Shown here: positions 1 to 15,015 of the stretch, piece by piece
How positions within the stretch are numbered: position 1 is the first letter of the stretch
How the letters are laid out: the number at the start of each line of letters is the position of its first letter
Origin: Physcomitrium patens
Taxonomy: Eukaryota; Streptophyta; Bryopsida; Funariales; Funariaceae
Assembly: GCF_000002425.4 (NCBI RefSeq)
Contig: NC_037273.1
Coordinates: 13,797,207-13,861,206, forward strand
Length of the DNA: 64,000 nucleotides
Direction: 5' to 3'
Position numbers and translations under genes: made by a program
The notes under the pieces: model-generated
Database searches by the model: none
Told to the model about the DNA's origin: nothing
Seen by the model: only the letters and a program-made list of their open reading frames with translations

Positions 1-72
1 CAAATAACACAACTTGTAATACAACACTAGTACATTTTCAAGCAAAAACATATGTAATATGATTCAATAAGG
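1..72 (+). repeat. Terminal fragment of long LTR family (LTR-2)
   Basis: The bases near 40-65 (poly-purine, then a catatgtaatatga-like end) resemble the 3' ends of the long LTRs at 40403-42030 and 63122-63394, which finish with an aagca..tatgtaatacga-type sequence. Only the last few dozen bases are in the window, so orientation and element membership are inferred from that match alone. Confidence 0.45.
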
Positions 73-2772
<2,700 letters not shown>

Positions 2773-2869
2773 TAAAAAATTAACTATTATCAAAAAAAAG
2801 AATAGAAATTCTTAAAACAAGACTATAAACAAGAAAGATGTTGATAAGAATAAAAAAAATTCTTAAATC

Positions 2870-3145
2870 TTGTATTTATATATACTATGTAATTAAGAAA
2901 TATGTGGTAATATTTTATAGGACCTCCAATACATGTCTAAGTTCTAAGACAAGTTTCCTACATATGTGATACATGGCCAACTTATTAACCCAATTACTAA
3001 CCTACCAATTACCTATAAATACATATAAAGTCAAATCTCGGCATATTAAGCTTCTAAAAAGCTTTTCTATAAGATATGATCAACTTTACTCACATTTATA
3101 TTCTACCTAATTCTTCTTATCTTAGTAATTATGTATGTTTATGAC
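2870..3145 (-). repeat. Partial LTR of the ~0.53-kb chromovirus family (LTR-1)
   Basis: Read in reverse, this matches the central and 5' part of the LTRs at 11982-12519 and 18037-18560: the TATA-like block, the 'ggacctcca..acatgt' block, the region corresponding to 'gccatgtgccacac', and the aagctt-rich segment. It ends near a gtatgtttatgaca-type sequence equivalent to the LTR start. The half corresponding to the LTR 3' end is lost or unrecognisable next to the TA array. Confidence 0.6.
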
Positions 3146-3321
3146 ATCTATTTATTTTCATTCTTTAAGTTTTTGTCTCTAAAAATTTGACAAGAATGTC
3201 GATTTACTATTCTTATTTTATTTCAAAAATAAGTATATTATTCCATATCTTTTATTGTATTTTAAATTTTATAAAATATCTATATTTAATTTGTTTTGTA
3301 TTTTAATATTTATTTTTTTTA

Positions 3322-3324
<3 letters not shown>

Positions 3325-3359
<35 letters not shown>
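3325..3359. repeat. Short (AT)n microsatellite
   Basis: About 17 AT units inside decayed retroelement DNA. Similar short TA tracts occur near 5984-6008, 33139-33158 and 35990-36010. Confidence 0.9.
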
Positions 3360-3361
<2 letters not shown>

Positions 3362-3649
3362 ATATTAAAAGATATGAATTATTCTCTTATTATTTGATGT
3401 AAAGATTTTTTTGAGTTTCTTAATATAGAAATTAAAGAAAATATTATGAATACTATACTAAATAAAAGTAAAAATAGATTTATAATAATTACAAATCTTT
3501 GTAAGTTTGTTGACACTCTTATGAAAAAAAATTCATGTATCATCAATATCAACTACAGAAGTATGAATTCTATGTCTATATAAGATGTCAATAATGAAGT
3601 GTAATGACTATTCTTAAAAAATTTATAGTTGAAAAAAATTGATCAACCT

Positions 3650-6600
3650 TATAAATAAATCTAAAAAATCTTATACTATAAGTATGAAGGAGGCTAAGAT
3701 TAGAATATTAGAGAAGTTTGATGGAACAAGATTAAATATTTTTAAGTTTCTATAATAAATCAATCTTTATTTAAAATTATATCATTTTTAATATTCTAAT
3801 GGAATTACTCAAGTTAGATTTTATAAATATATTTTTATCTAAAAGTGCTCTTTTTGGTTCCTATCTTTGATAGAAAAAATTTGTGACTCTTATATGATCT
3901 AAATTCATTCTTAGAAGTATTTTTTGCTGTATTTGGAGAAAGTAATTGAGAAAGGTAGTAAAAATAAAATATCTAATTTTAAAACAATGGTCACAATAGA
4001 CTACCATTTATGTTGCTAAATTCTAAAAACTTTCTTGCAATGTAGATTGAATTAATAAAGCCTTTATCTATATATTTTAATATGGATTAAAAAAATAATT
4101 TCAAAGATTTATTATTAAAAATACTAAAAAAAATATTTAAAAATATTTATTAGTTAAGTAATTACATATAATAATTGATATTTTGACAAATACTGAGACC
4201 AAAGATTTAATCAGAAAGAAATAAATCAACTTATGATAATAATTTTTAAGTTTTTAAAAACTTATTCATCAAAGCTAGAAATTATGCAAATTTTTGCCAT
4301 ATGTTTTAAATTTCTCACTAAACAAAAAAGACTAAATATCATTAAGAAAGATTGTCCTTATATTTTAGAAAATTTAAGTATATTATTCAATATTGTTTAA
4401 AAAATCAACATAACCTCAAAATAAAGAACATGGTATTAAAGACATGAACTAGAAGAAGATGCATAAATCTAGGAAATCTATGTCAAAAGAAAACTGACAA
4501 AATAGCAATAAAGTACTATGTATATTAAAAGGAAACTAGAATGGCTATTGCCAAAAGACAAAGAAACTAAAGACTTTCAAATCTAGAGTAGAAGCAAGAA
4601 AAGAGTTGGCAAGAGTTAAGAGGGCTTCACTCTTACTTCTATATATACTATCTTACTAGAAGCTACATGACAATGTTCTATAGGTCCTCTAATATGTGTT
4701 GACTTTGCAGGACACATGAGTTAGCTTATAAAGCAAGCTTTCTATGTATCGCCACATAATTAGCTTGTTCTTTAAGCTACCAATATGTGTGGTACATGGC
4801 CAACTTGTTGATTACATTTTTCACCTAAAAAGTCAATTATAGACACCTATAAAATCAAAGTAATGTCTGTAAAGCTTCTAGGAAGCTTGTATAGAAGATA
4901 TTATGGAATTAACTTAATTTTACTTACTTTTATGTAATCGTATATGTAATTATTGGTTTACATGTGTATGTTTGTACTACATGGTTGTTATAGATGATAA
5001 TGTGTTAAAAAATGAATATTTTTCAACTACAATAAAAATATTGCACCTAAAAGTTTGTTAATCACTTAATAAAAGTCATATTCTTTTTTCAAATTCTTTA
5101 CCTTAAATTATAATAGATGTTTATATAAAACTTAAAAATTACAAAAAATCTGCTTTGTTAGATTTAAGAGCCTAAGCTTATTTTTATAGATTTTTTATTT
5201 TCTTTTAAAAACATCAAATAACCTTGATAGAAACAAATTAAACTTCTACATGTAGAAATCATAGATGGTCATTTTTTGTATTTTGGAAATAATATTCATA
5301 AATTATTCTTATAGATATACCAAAAAAATGATTATAATAGCTTAATAATATTTAATATTACTAGATTTTTTTCTAATTAAATCATTTTAGATTTCTTATG
5401 GATAAAAAAGTATAATCTTTAAATAGATTAAGTTTCTTAAAATCTTAATTTTTTTCTATAAAATAATTTAGAATTTTATTTTTTAAATAGAAAGTCATAA
5501 GTTTAGTATAGCTAAACCTTTATTTGTAAGTATAAGAACTTTCATGCAAGCTACAAAAGAAGGATAATAATTTTTTATTTATGCCACATCTATTTCTAAT
5601 GAAAAAATATTCTAAGCAAAATTTTATGCCAATATAAGGATTATCAAGATATTTTTGAAAAAAATATTTCAATATTCTTTTATACAATTGTCATAATAAT
5701 TATTCAATTGATCTTAAAGAAGGTGTTCAACCACTATTTGGACCAATCTATAGATTATTATAGAATAAATTGGTATTATTTAAGGAATATATTAATAAAA
5801 ATTTACCTAAGAATTTCATATGCTATTTAAAATCTTTAGCATGATTTTCTATCTTGTTTGTTAAAGAAAATGACAAATCATTGCAGATGTATATGGATTA
5901 TGAATGTCTCAATAAGATCACCATCAAAAATAAATATTATGTATTTTTTATATCAAGATTTTTTGATTAATTGAATCAAACAAATATATATATATATATA
6001 TATATATAGATCTATTGAGAGCATATTACTAAATATGCATTATAAATAGAAATAAATAAAAGACTATATTTTGAATTAAGTATAAGTATTTTTAATATAA
6101 TATTATATTTTTTGTACTTACAAATATACCAATTGCTTTTCAATATGTAATAAATGATATTTTAAAAGATTTTTTGGATGATTTTTTTTTATTATTATTT
6201 GTACAAAATTTTAATTTTTTTTAAGAATACAAAAAAACATGAAATTTATATTTGTTGTATACTATAAAAATTTAGAGATGTAAGGTTAAATATCAAGATA
6301 AAGAAGTATGCATTTTATATAATTCAAATTGACTTTTTAGGTTATTAATTTCAAATGATAACCTTATGATGGAATCTAAGAAAGTTCAAACTATTATATA
6401 TTAGAATATTTCAAAAAAAATAAGAAAAGTTCATTGTTTTTTAAAATTTGCTAATAACTACCAAATCTTTATTAAGATTTTATAAAATTATAGCTCTATT
6501 TATAGATTTGACTTATAAATAAAAAATTTATTAGAATAAAAAACTAAAAATTATATTTGAAGCTTTAGAAATAAGTTTATTATACTTTAATTTTTTAATA

Positions 6601-7540
6601 CTTTGATTTTTTTAAGATTTTTTTATAAAAAATGACAATAATAGACTTTGTCTTGAATACAATATTATCATATATAAAAGCTGATGGAAACTTAATTTAA
6701 TATTTTTTCATTCAAAAAATATTTAATAATCAAAATTAATTATTATATCCATAACAAAGAGCTTCTTGCAATTATAGATTTATTTTAAGAAAAATATCAT
6801 TACCTAGAAGGTACTTCTAATCCAGTGATTGCTTAAACAAATCACAAGAACCTTAAGTATTTTATAACAATATGTATTTTGAATTTTTACAAAGCTTGTT
6901 TGAGCATGGCTTTATCAAGATTTATATTCAATATTATTTATCAACTAAAAAAATAACAAGTTTTGTTAGATGCCTTTTTTATATATTTTTATCTTACATC
7001 CAAAAAAAATGTAACTTTTGATCAACAAAGAATTATTCTTTTAAAGCTAGAATAATTTCTTCTTTAAGCTATAATATCAACATAAACTATTAATTTAATG
7101 TTTTTTAATTAAATTCAATCAAGTATGTCTTTAGATCCTCTTGTGCATGATATTAAGAATAATTCTTATAAATTTCATGATACTTCTAAGTTTGAATTTA
7201 AGACAATATTTTTTATTTTGAATGATGCTTTTTATGATCCAAAAGAAGAAGCACAATTATTTAATTTTCAAGCTTATCATCATTTTTGAGTTGCAATATA
7301 TTTTGAATACAATAATATATTAAAGCTCATATTAAGAGATTTTGGATGGTTTTAAATATAAAAGGTAGTTAAAGACTTTATACAATCATATAATTTTTTT
7401 AATATAAAAAATTCTTTATCATTAACTTTATTGATTTTTTCAACCATAACCTTTACTAAAATAATTATGGTTGTTTGTTTCTATAGATTTCATCATGGTG
7501 TTAAGAAGTTTATTATTGATTTGAGATTGATTATCTCTTG
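3650..7540 (+). pseudogene. Decayed Ty3/gypsy gag-pol, plus strand, interrupted by a solo LTR
   Basis: Plus-strand remnant of the same chromovirus family as the element at 14-20 kb. A gag-like segment near 3690-3760 translates to ILEKFDGTR-like sequence. Reverse-transcriptase motifs follow: IDLKEGVQPLFGPIYR near 5705-5760 and a decayed 'PKNF..LFVKENDKSLQMYMDYECLNK' region near 5805-5925. Later reverse-transcriptase and RNase H fragments run to about 6950, and weak integrase-like sequence runs to about 7500. All frames are broken by stops and indels. An LTR in the opposite orientation (4431-4980) interrupts it. It cannot encode protein, and its own LTRs are not recognised. Confidence 0.6.
4431..4980 (-). 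repeat. LTR-1 copy, minus orientation, probably a solo LTR
   Basis: Reverse-complement match along its full length to the LTRs at 11982-12519 and 18037-18560. It includes the 'ggctattgccaaaa' block, the 'cttcactct' block, the TATA-like tatatata block, the 'cctctaatatgtgttgac' block and the aagctt-rich segment. Ends are approximate (tattaaagac at the left, gtactaca at the right). It sits inside plus-strand gypsy remnants with no matching partner LTR nearby, so a solo LTR is the likeliest reading. Confidence 0.65.
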
Positions 7541-7559
7541 CTACTTTCTTCATCTTCTT

Positions 7560-8100
7560 CATCTTTAATCCTTAACTCTCTCCACCATTCCAAAACAAGT
7601 TGACAAATTCATCACCTTATTCTTCAACAACCTCACTTGACTTGCCTACGTGCTTGCTATTGATAGCAATATCTAGAAACAAATAAATCTCAAGACATTG
7701 TGCAACTTAAGCTACTCCACATTATATTGAATCCAAAAAGATCCACAAGCACAATCACTTTGTTCTACAAGGCACCCTCTTGCAAGCATCTTCCTTGCTC
7801 TATTCTCTATATCAACATTGAAAGAGAAATTGATTCAATTTTGGGAGGAAAGGGGGGTGTTGGAATCACATTTTCTATTCATTAATCTTACCATCCTATG
7901 TTAGTTAGGTTATCATCTCTAAGGATTAGGGTCTCTTAATATTTAGTCACCTTCATACACCTCTCCTTTTGTGTTGTTAGCCCATACAGTGTTACTAAGA
8001 TTAGATTAGCATATGATTAAGTTTAGCTCATGATTAGTTTAGCGTGTGATTAGTTTAATACATATGTGTGTGTGCATTTTCTTGATTAATATCACATAGG
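7560..8100 (+). mobile_element. 3' end of an unidentified LTR element: polypurine tract plus LTR start
   Basis: A clean polypurine tract, GGGAGGAAAGGGGGG, at 7843-7857 is followed at once by TGTTGGAATCACA, the usual arrangement of PPT and TG-initiated 3' LTR. DNA from about 7560 to 7842 is then the 3' untranslated interior and 7858 to about 8095 the LTR, whose CA end I cannot fix. No coding domain of this element is recognisable upstream, so its superfamily is unknown. TG after a G-rich PPT is seen in both copia and gypsy elements. Confidence 0.5.
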
Positions 8101-10620
8101 ACAAGGTGTAAATCCACAGTAAGCAAACGTAATCTGAAGCCACACTTGGTAGTCATCTAATTTCGTTCATGCTAAATTTTGCTCGGCTGGTTTCAAGTCA
8201 AGTCAAGTCAAGCAGGTATCGGCTCCGCTGGAAAAAGTCAAAATAAACTATGATAACATGGTCAGCCAACACATGGTCACATTGTTGACAAAGTTTCTCA
8301 TCGAGTTGGCAAAGTCAACAAAGAAAGTTTAAAAAATAGCGATAGTCTCACCAAACCACGTCACTCATGCCTGATTCGTGCTGTAATCCAATTATTTCAA
8401 TATTGTCTAGTGAGTTGGCGGTTTTTGTCATCTATAAAAACAATGAATGGGTTCGCGTAGAATCGTGTCGATATGCTGTAGTTGGCCCCACTTTCCGAGT
8501 TTTCTGTGGAGCTGCTGCGGTGGCCACCAGCGTTTCACGTCGTAGAAATTGGAAACATCATGAACTTGGACAACAGTTCGGATTGTCGCTACTTTTGTCA
8601 AAACAGTGTTCGATTTATATCAGCCGATACTCCTTGAAATAGTAATTTCAATTTGCGCCAAGATATTGGAATGCTAGCTCTCTTACCGACGTCGATTCTT
8701 CAACCTCTCTGCGTTATTCAGTTCCAGCACAAAAAAAGTATCAATACAAGATTGGATGGTTTTAGATAACGAGGAATCTCCCCTCCAACGCACGCAATTC
8801 AAACCCTGCGTTTCGTGAATCACAGCAAAGTGCCTCATACATTACTTAGAAATTTGGACTTTTTTGGCCTCGCACTAATTGAAAGTCGGGAATGCTTTGG
8901 TCCTGGAATTTCGAATTTGATGAGGAAAGGCAGACCTTTTCTTGAAATTTTCCACCCACGTGATCAAATGTGGGGATCAATTCATCTGAGGAGTGCGATA
9001 TTCCAGCCACAGAATTACAAGTCCATACCCAAGTTGCTCTCATTCCAGCCAAACAAGACAATTCTTCCCGCTCCAGCAGAACACTCATACCTGGGTCTGC
9101 CCGAATTCTAAAGATTTGAGGTCAACGAAAAGATCATGAAGCACTCTTTTTCATTACTTTTGCAATGCTTTCAAACCAGAATTTCTATCACCACCACTAC
9201 AAATTGCAAATACTCTTGCCTTGCTGAGGATTGAAAACACTGTTTCTCACTCTGCTGTTGAATTTAAGGGCTTGAAATAGGATATGGGTTTTTTTTCCCC
9301 CCAAAATCGGTGAAGATTTGAAATTTCATTCCGGAAAAGAACTCGGTAAAAATGAAGAAATACCAAAAAGTTTTCTAATACTTTGTTGAGGTTAAATTGA
9401 TGAGACTCCATACAATCTTACAAATGAAGAATTAGTTCCATCGCAAAGAACGATTCCAGTTCTGCAGCAATAGAAGATTTTTGTCATTGAGCAAGAATGC
9501 TTAGTCATTAAGTCATTGTTGTTGACTACGTGTTGAATCTTCGTCGAGTTCAAAAGATGATGCAATTGTCAACTCTTTGACATCATGAGCTGACTTGCAT
9601 TATTAGTGCATTTGGTGCACTTTGACTATTCCAGGATACGAATGAAGTGGGCGCTGCCACGTTGACAATCTCTAAATGGCCATAAGGAGAATCTGTCGGT
9701 GAATACATTGAAGAAAGAGTGCAAGCGTCCACGTTGCACTTACTTCACCACATTTCAACGTTATTCTCAACTTCGGATAGTGGTTCAGGTTTTATTAATA
9801 TTATTGTTATTGATATTTTATTTTTAACACGCTTTCTTGAAGAGACTTAAATAGCCACTCACATGGGAGAGGATCGAAGGAGAGTTTAACACACCTCAAT
9901 GTTTGTTAAAGAACTGTATTATACTCATGAAGCGGAAGTAGTGATACGAAATTGTATTCTTCCTATCATGTGAGAAAAGAAGAACAGCCACAAGCATACT
10001 TTTTACTTTTTCCAGCAACGGACACTTGGACACCCGGTTTACCCGATTGAACTTTCGTCAAGCAAGCCTATGGAACAGTTGTCTATTGCAGCGGCGGTCT
10101 ACAAACTTCTACCTTGATGACAAACACGAGACTTGTGCTGTGGACGATACGTTCTGGGCTGGCCCACAAGTAAGGCCGATTGGATCAAGTAGAACATACT
10201 GAAGTAAATCTGAATTTGTGAAGTTAGAGGAAATGTTGAAGTAAGAAAATCTCCCTGACAGCCAAAAGAGCATATGCAGTGATGGCCATACAACCCCTAT
10301 GAATTCTTGCTTGGGAATCGGCGCATCGTAACCTCGCCTTTGGACAACCTCCTTATTTTGCTGACAATCATACCCGAAGCATGTGGCAAAGTCAAGTGTT
10401 GCCTATGTGCCACTGAAGCGGCCGAAGATAGCCCAAATGCAAATCCGAATAATGCTTGAAATGTAACACAGCGACCTTAGTTGCCAATTCATCATCTACT
10501 TTGGCGCCTTACACGCAGAATTGCGCTAAAGTGAATATGGCTTCTTGTGGTACGTGCCAGAATGAGCTTTCGTTAAGTGGCAGCACAATAAATAAATAAA
10601 TAGTGAGGATTTTTGGATTC
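8101..10620. other. GC-richer, apparently non-repetitive island without a recognisable gene
   Basis: Base composition rises to near-balanced compared with the very AT-rich flanks, and no retroelement motif is seen. Several short open frames exist (for example 8367-8642 plus and 8815-9111 plus), but none resembles a known family, they overlap antisense frames, and none shows convincing splice-linked continuation. It may be ancestral low-copy intergenic DNA or a decayed gene. I found no RNA gene in it. Confidence 0.5.
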
Positions 10621-11976
10621 TAAAATAAGTTTTGCAAAATTTATTTTTTCGTGATTAGGTAAAATTTTAAATCTTATATGTGTTGTGCATTGTAAGAGTA
10701 CAAGTTTAGGTCAAGGTTAATAGAAAACTAACACAGAGTATGCAGGATGTGTATGTTTGTTGTTAAAGGATCTGAGTAATTAAGTAGGTTTCTTTCTACT
10801 AGACTTAGGATGTAAAGGGTCAGTTGTTAGGAGAGAATCAAGACTATTTTATATCAAGAGTTAATTTTTTATGCAAAACTTTATTAGATGATAACAAAAG
10901 AGTTGAAATATAAAACTCATTATGTTATATACATGTAAAACTCAATCAAATTAAAATTAGTAAAATAAAAAGTATAATTATTATATTTAAAAATTGATCA
11001 ATCAAATAAGTAAAACTCAATCAAATTGAAATTAGAAAAATAAAAAGAATAATTATTATATTCAAAATTGATAAATTAAATAAGTGGTTAAATAGTTTTT
11101 GAATAAAAAGAATAATTATAATATTCAAAATTGATCAATTAAATAAGTGTTAAATAGTTTCTAAAGAAGGTTGAATATCAATACAATGTCAATTAGATAG
11201 GTATAAATTAAGAAAAGCTTTGAAGTATTTTTTATGCTCTTTCATTTTAGATTAATATTATATCAAATAAATATAAAATTAAAAACATAATTTTTTAAAA
11301 TTATTTTATAATTACATTTTAAAATCTAAGTAAATAATCTTATAATTTTGTAATTACAATGAATATAAAAATAATTTAAATAAAGATTGTAATTATTTAA
11401 ATTAAGATAAAAGATAAATAAAATTATTTTTTAAATATAATAAAATTCCAAAATTAAATAAATTTTATTCAATTTGATTAAAAAATATTTTATATATTTT
11501 TTAAATAATCTAAATTAAACCAAAATATTAGTAGATTTTATTAAATATAAAAAAATAATTTTAAATAATTAGTAGAAAAATATGTGTAATTAAAAGAATT
11601 GGTTATTAAGAAATACTTGGGTGTTAGTAATAAAAAAAGGATGGATGAATTTAAAGAGTTATTCAAAAATAAGATTCTAAAGTACATGATTATTTGTAAT
11701 AATATAAGATTTTTATATAATTAATAAAAAATTAACAAAAAAATATGTAAAATAAACTAGTTAGTTGCTAAAAATTACAAAATAGTAGAAAAGATTGTTA
11801 CATGTAATTTTATACATTCTAAAATAATTTATGAATATTTTTAAAATTTTAATGGTAGATTATTTCATAAATAATGGGATTTAAAACATCTATTTTTTGG
11901 ATAATATTTTACCCATGATATTTACTCTAAGTGTCTTTTTATATTTTGAAATATTACTTAATACTTCATCAAATCA
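10621..11976. other. AT-rich intergenic DNA with a small tandem repeat
   Basis: No coding domain or LTR is recognisable here apart from the ~74-bp tandem units listed separately. The composition resembles the decayed retroelements nearby, so an unrecognisable old element is plausible. Confidence 0.5.
10937..11150. repeat. Imperfect tandem repeat, about 74-bp unit, about 3 copies
   Basis: Successive units contain 'aaaactcaatcaaatt', then 'aataattattatattcaaa' and 'attgatcaattaaataagt', with small differences. The third unit has lost the 'aaaactcaatc' part. Confidence 0.7.
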
Positions 11977-11981
11977 CCTAC

Positions 11982-12519
11982 TGTCACGGATATACATATA
12001 ATTACCTACAAGAGTCGATAAAAGTATGTAAAAGTAGATAAAAGTAGGTTAATTGTGCAATATCTTCTAGAAAAGCTTCCTAGAAGCTTCATAGACGCTG
12101 CTTTGACCTTATAGGAGTCCATAGTTGACTTTTAGGTTAGAAACTTGGTCAACAAGTTAGCCATGTGCCACACATGTTGGTAGCTTGAAGGACAAGCTAA
12201 CTACGTAGTCCACTCATAGAAAACTTGCCTTGCAAGCAAAGACATGTGGCCTAGAAAGTCAACACATATTAGAGGTCTTATAGAATATCGCCACGTGGCT
12301 TCTAGTTAGATAGTATATATAGAGGCAAGAGTGAAGCTCTCTTCACTCTTGTCAACTCCTTTCTTGCTTCTAGTCTAGTTTCAAGGGTCTCTAGTTTTCT
12401 TGTCTTTTGGCAATAGCCATTCCAGTTTCTCTTTCAATATATATATTTGTTTATTTACCTCTCTTTGAGTGAAGGCTCACTTGTCTGAATTATTTTTCAT
12501 CGAGTTCTTGTCCTTGACA
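11982..12519 (+). repeat. Solo LTR-1 with perfect 5-bp target-site duplication (CCTAC)
   Basis: A 538-bp LTR beginning TGTCACGGATATAC and ending TCCTTGACA. It is flanked by CCTAC at both 11977-11981 and 12520-12524, with no internal element sequence on either side, so recombination between two LTRs probably removed the rest. A TATA-like tatatata is at about 12313-12320, followed by aggcaagagtg. The copy at 18037-18560 is very similar throughout, so both insertions are among the younger events here. Paired aagctt-type inverted motifs lie near 12065-12090. Confidence 0.92.
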
Positions 12520-12689
12520 CCTACCTCGCAAGATGGATGATTTTGAAATCAAAATATCAAAAGAATAGCAATTCAAATATCAAAAACCTACTCGATTATT
12601 CTTTACCTCTTCACTCTTTGAGTCCATATTACATTACTTAATATTATGCCTTTTTACTCTAAAAAACAACAAATTCTTTTAAATTTTCA

Positions 12690-13565
12690 ATTATTGATTA
12701 TTTTTGCAGTTGATGAAGAATTTGATAAAATATTTGAAGAGTATTGCCAATATATGGACAATAATTTTCAAGATTAATTCTTTGATTTTGATGATATAGA
12801 AGACCTTACAAAGATGCATGGCATAATCAACAACTCTTGTTTCATGTTTACTCAAAATCCTATATTCAAGTTGTATAGTTGGATTTTTAATTATTTTATA
12901 AATGAGCCTGATACCAACTTTTGTCAAACAACAAGAATGTTGCGAGAGGGCTTTTAGATGTTACTTTCAACTATCAAAGACCATCCAAACAACAATCATT
13001 ACATACAAATCGATATTGCTTGGTAATTAGTTTTAGCACTAGAATATCTTAGATCAAATGGAAATGAAGCTAACATTGAAAGATTAGCATTTGAAATAAA
13101 TCTAAGATATTGGCAATAACATTATGTATGTCTTTACTATCTTGATGATATAGATAATTTGCTCACTTAAACAACATTATCTATGTTAACAAGATGTTAT
13201 AAGAAGGCTTAAAATTAGCCAATTTTTTAGCCTATTTAGTTTTAAATAGTATATTGGATTTATTGATGGAATATAATTCTTTTTTAAGTTAATGCCATAA
13301 GAGTGGTTGAGATATATTCTTTAATAAAAAGAAGAAATACTTATGAATATTCATAAGATTTGTCATGTTGATTGCTATATCATTGGTCTAATTATTTACT
13401 AGCTTGGATCTTATGCAATTACAACAATATTCAAGAAGATGGAAATATATAAAAATTCCAAAAAATACTTTGATTTTGAATAATACTTGTAGGTAAACTT
13501 AGCCTATGATATGAACTAGATAGTTATTCTCAACTACAAGTCTCTTGCCAAAACAAATTGATGAA
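12690..13565 (+). pseudogene. PIF/Harbinger-like transposase, decayed
   Basis: Plus-strand translation with a few stops keeps the layout of Harbinger-superfamily transposases. An FCQTTRMLREGF-like helical segment lies near 12918-12953. ALEYLRSNGNEANIERLAF near 13035-13090 corresponds to the family's ALxRLGxxGNGAxxxxxAxxF block. FIDG at about 13256 corresponds to the first catalytic-aspartate block. A KEEILMNIHKICHVDCYI-like segment near 13325-13378 corresponds to the RKKxYxINxQxICDxxxxI block, and YDMN..ILNYKSLA lies near 13510-13550. In-frame stops after EGF and DIAW and elsewhere make it non-functional. I could not identify terminal inverted repeats. The family assignment is from motif order and spacing. 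Confidence 0.6.
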
Positions 13566-13723
13566 TAAAAAAAACAACTATTGTTTGGCTAAAGTAGGAA
13601 TTCTAAGATGATATGTTAATCTATTTGATTTGAAATAAAAAATAAAACTTAATATCTTTTATATTTTTAAAACCAAAAAATTATTTAACATTTATTTTTA
13701 CTTTTAAATGTAACAAATTTCTC

Positions 13724-14250
13724 TATCAATAATATGAATATTTAAGAAATAAATCCTTAATATATTCTTGTGTTACTCAAAAGAATTAGAAAGTCACTCA
13801 AAGGTGATATGGTATTAAACTATAATGACTACTACCAAAGACAAGAAGATTAGAAAGTCTTGAAACAAGACTAAAGACTAAAAATATATTGTCAAGAGTG
13901 AAGAATGCTTCATTTTTGCTTCCATATAAAGTCTTAACTAGGAGTTATGTAGCAATGTCCTATAGGACCTCTAAAATGTATTGATTTTGTAGATATGTAT
14001 CTTAACTTGCAAGGCAAGTTTTTATATGTATACCGTATAGTTAGATTATTTCACAAGCTATCAACATGTGATTAACTTGTGGACCAAGTTTTTAACCTAT
14101 CAATCAACTATAAACAAATTTAAAGTCAAAGCAACGTCTATGAAGCTTTTGGAAAGCTTTTTTAGAAAATATTATGAAATAAATCTATTTTTACCTACTT
14201 CTATTTAATCATATAGATAAATATTAGAATAGATATGTATGTCTATGACA
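13724..14250 (-). repeat. 3' LTR (LTR-1) of the minus-strand chromovirus
   Basis: Reverse-orientation LTR collinear with the one at 20119-20619. The boundary at 14250 (..gtctatgaca) is followed on the plus strand by ttattcctcc, which on the minus strand is the purine-rich tract AAGGAGGAATAA directly before TGTCATAGAC, as expected of a PPT next to a 3' LTR. The outer end near 13724 is approximate. Flanking pentamers match only partly with those beyond 20619. Confidence 0.75.
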
Positions 14251-14854
14251 TTATTCCTCCTTCTAAAGATAAGTTTTGCAAGAATTGGTCTTTATATGTT
14301 GAGAAAATCTAAGATGCAACAAATTGTATTTGCTACATATTCTAATCTTTGTTCTCTTTGAAGATGGTTGATAGGTCCTTTTAGTCATTGATAATTTCTC
14401 ATATTAGGATAGGAAGACCACCTTATTATTTGATCATTTTTGACGCCTTCACAACTTCTTTCAAATAAAAATTTTAAATACTATCAAGAGTTGTTCTTAC
14501 ATCTAATAAAATCACCAAATATTGAAAGTCTCTTCCAAAGTCATGATACCAAACTTGTTGTATTTTGCCATCTATTCGAGGTAAGAAATGTCATTCTTAA
14601 AGATCTTCATCTTCATTATGTAATCTTAAAGATTGTAATAATAATAATGTCTTATTTAGTAAGTTAATAAATGAAAGTTTTTAAGTTAAATATACTGATT
14701 GTTGGTTTTTTATCTCTTTAATGTCACAAATATACAAAAGCTACAAATAAAGATAGAAGATAGAAAGATATCTTCTTTGGATCTTAAAAGATTTAATATT
14801 CTTTATCTTAGTTTTGATAGATATCATTAATGAAAAGCTTAAATTTTTTTTGCT

Positions 14855-15015
14855 GCATTTACAAGATTTTTTGTTAGCTCCCATGTGCATTCATTATTAT
14901 TATATCTGTACCAATAAATAAAATATTTCAACCTATTTTGGAACTGCCTTGAATGTAAGACTTTTTCCACCTTGAATTCTTAATTATCATCTACTTCTAT
15001 AGGAGGAGGTGGCAT
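14855..15015 (-). pseudogene. Chromodomain remnant at integrase C-terminus
   Basis: Minus-strand translation reads PPPIEVDD followed by EFKVEKVLHSRQF, then KYFIYWYRYNNNECTWEL and NLVNAA. It follows the family pattern PPPxxVxxxxEYEVExIxxSRxxxxxxxYLVKWxGYxxxxxTWExxxNLxNA. The aromatic-cage positions (Y/F near EFKV, W of YWYRY, and W of TWEL) are largely kept. This makes the host element a chromovirus. Confidence 0.75.

Noticed and set aside
8367..9111. ORFs of 91 and 98 codons as small host genes
   Set aside because: No recognisable domain; an overlapping antisense frame of similar length suggests chance.
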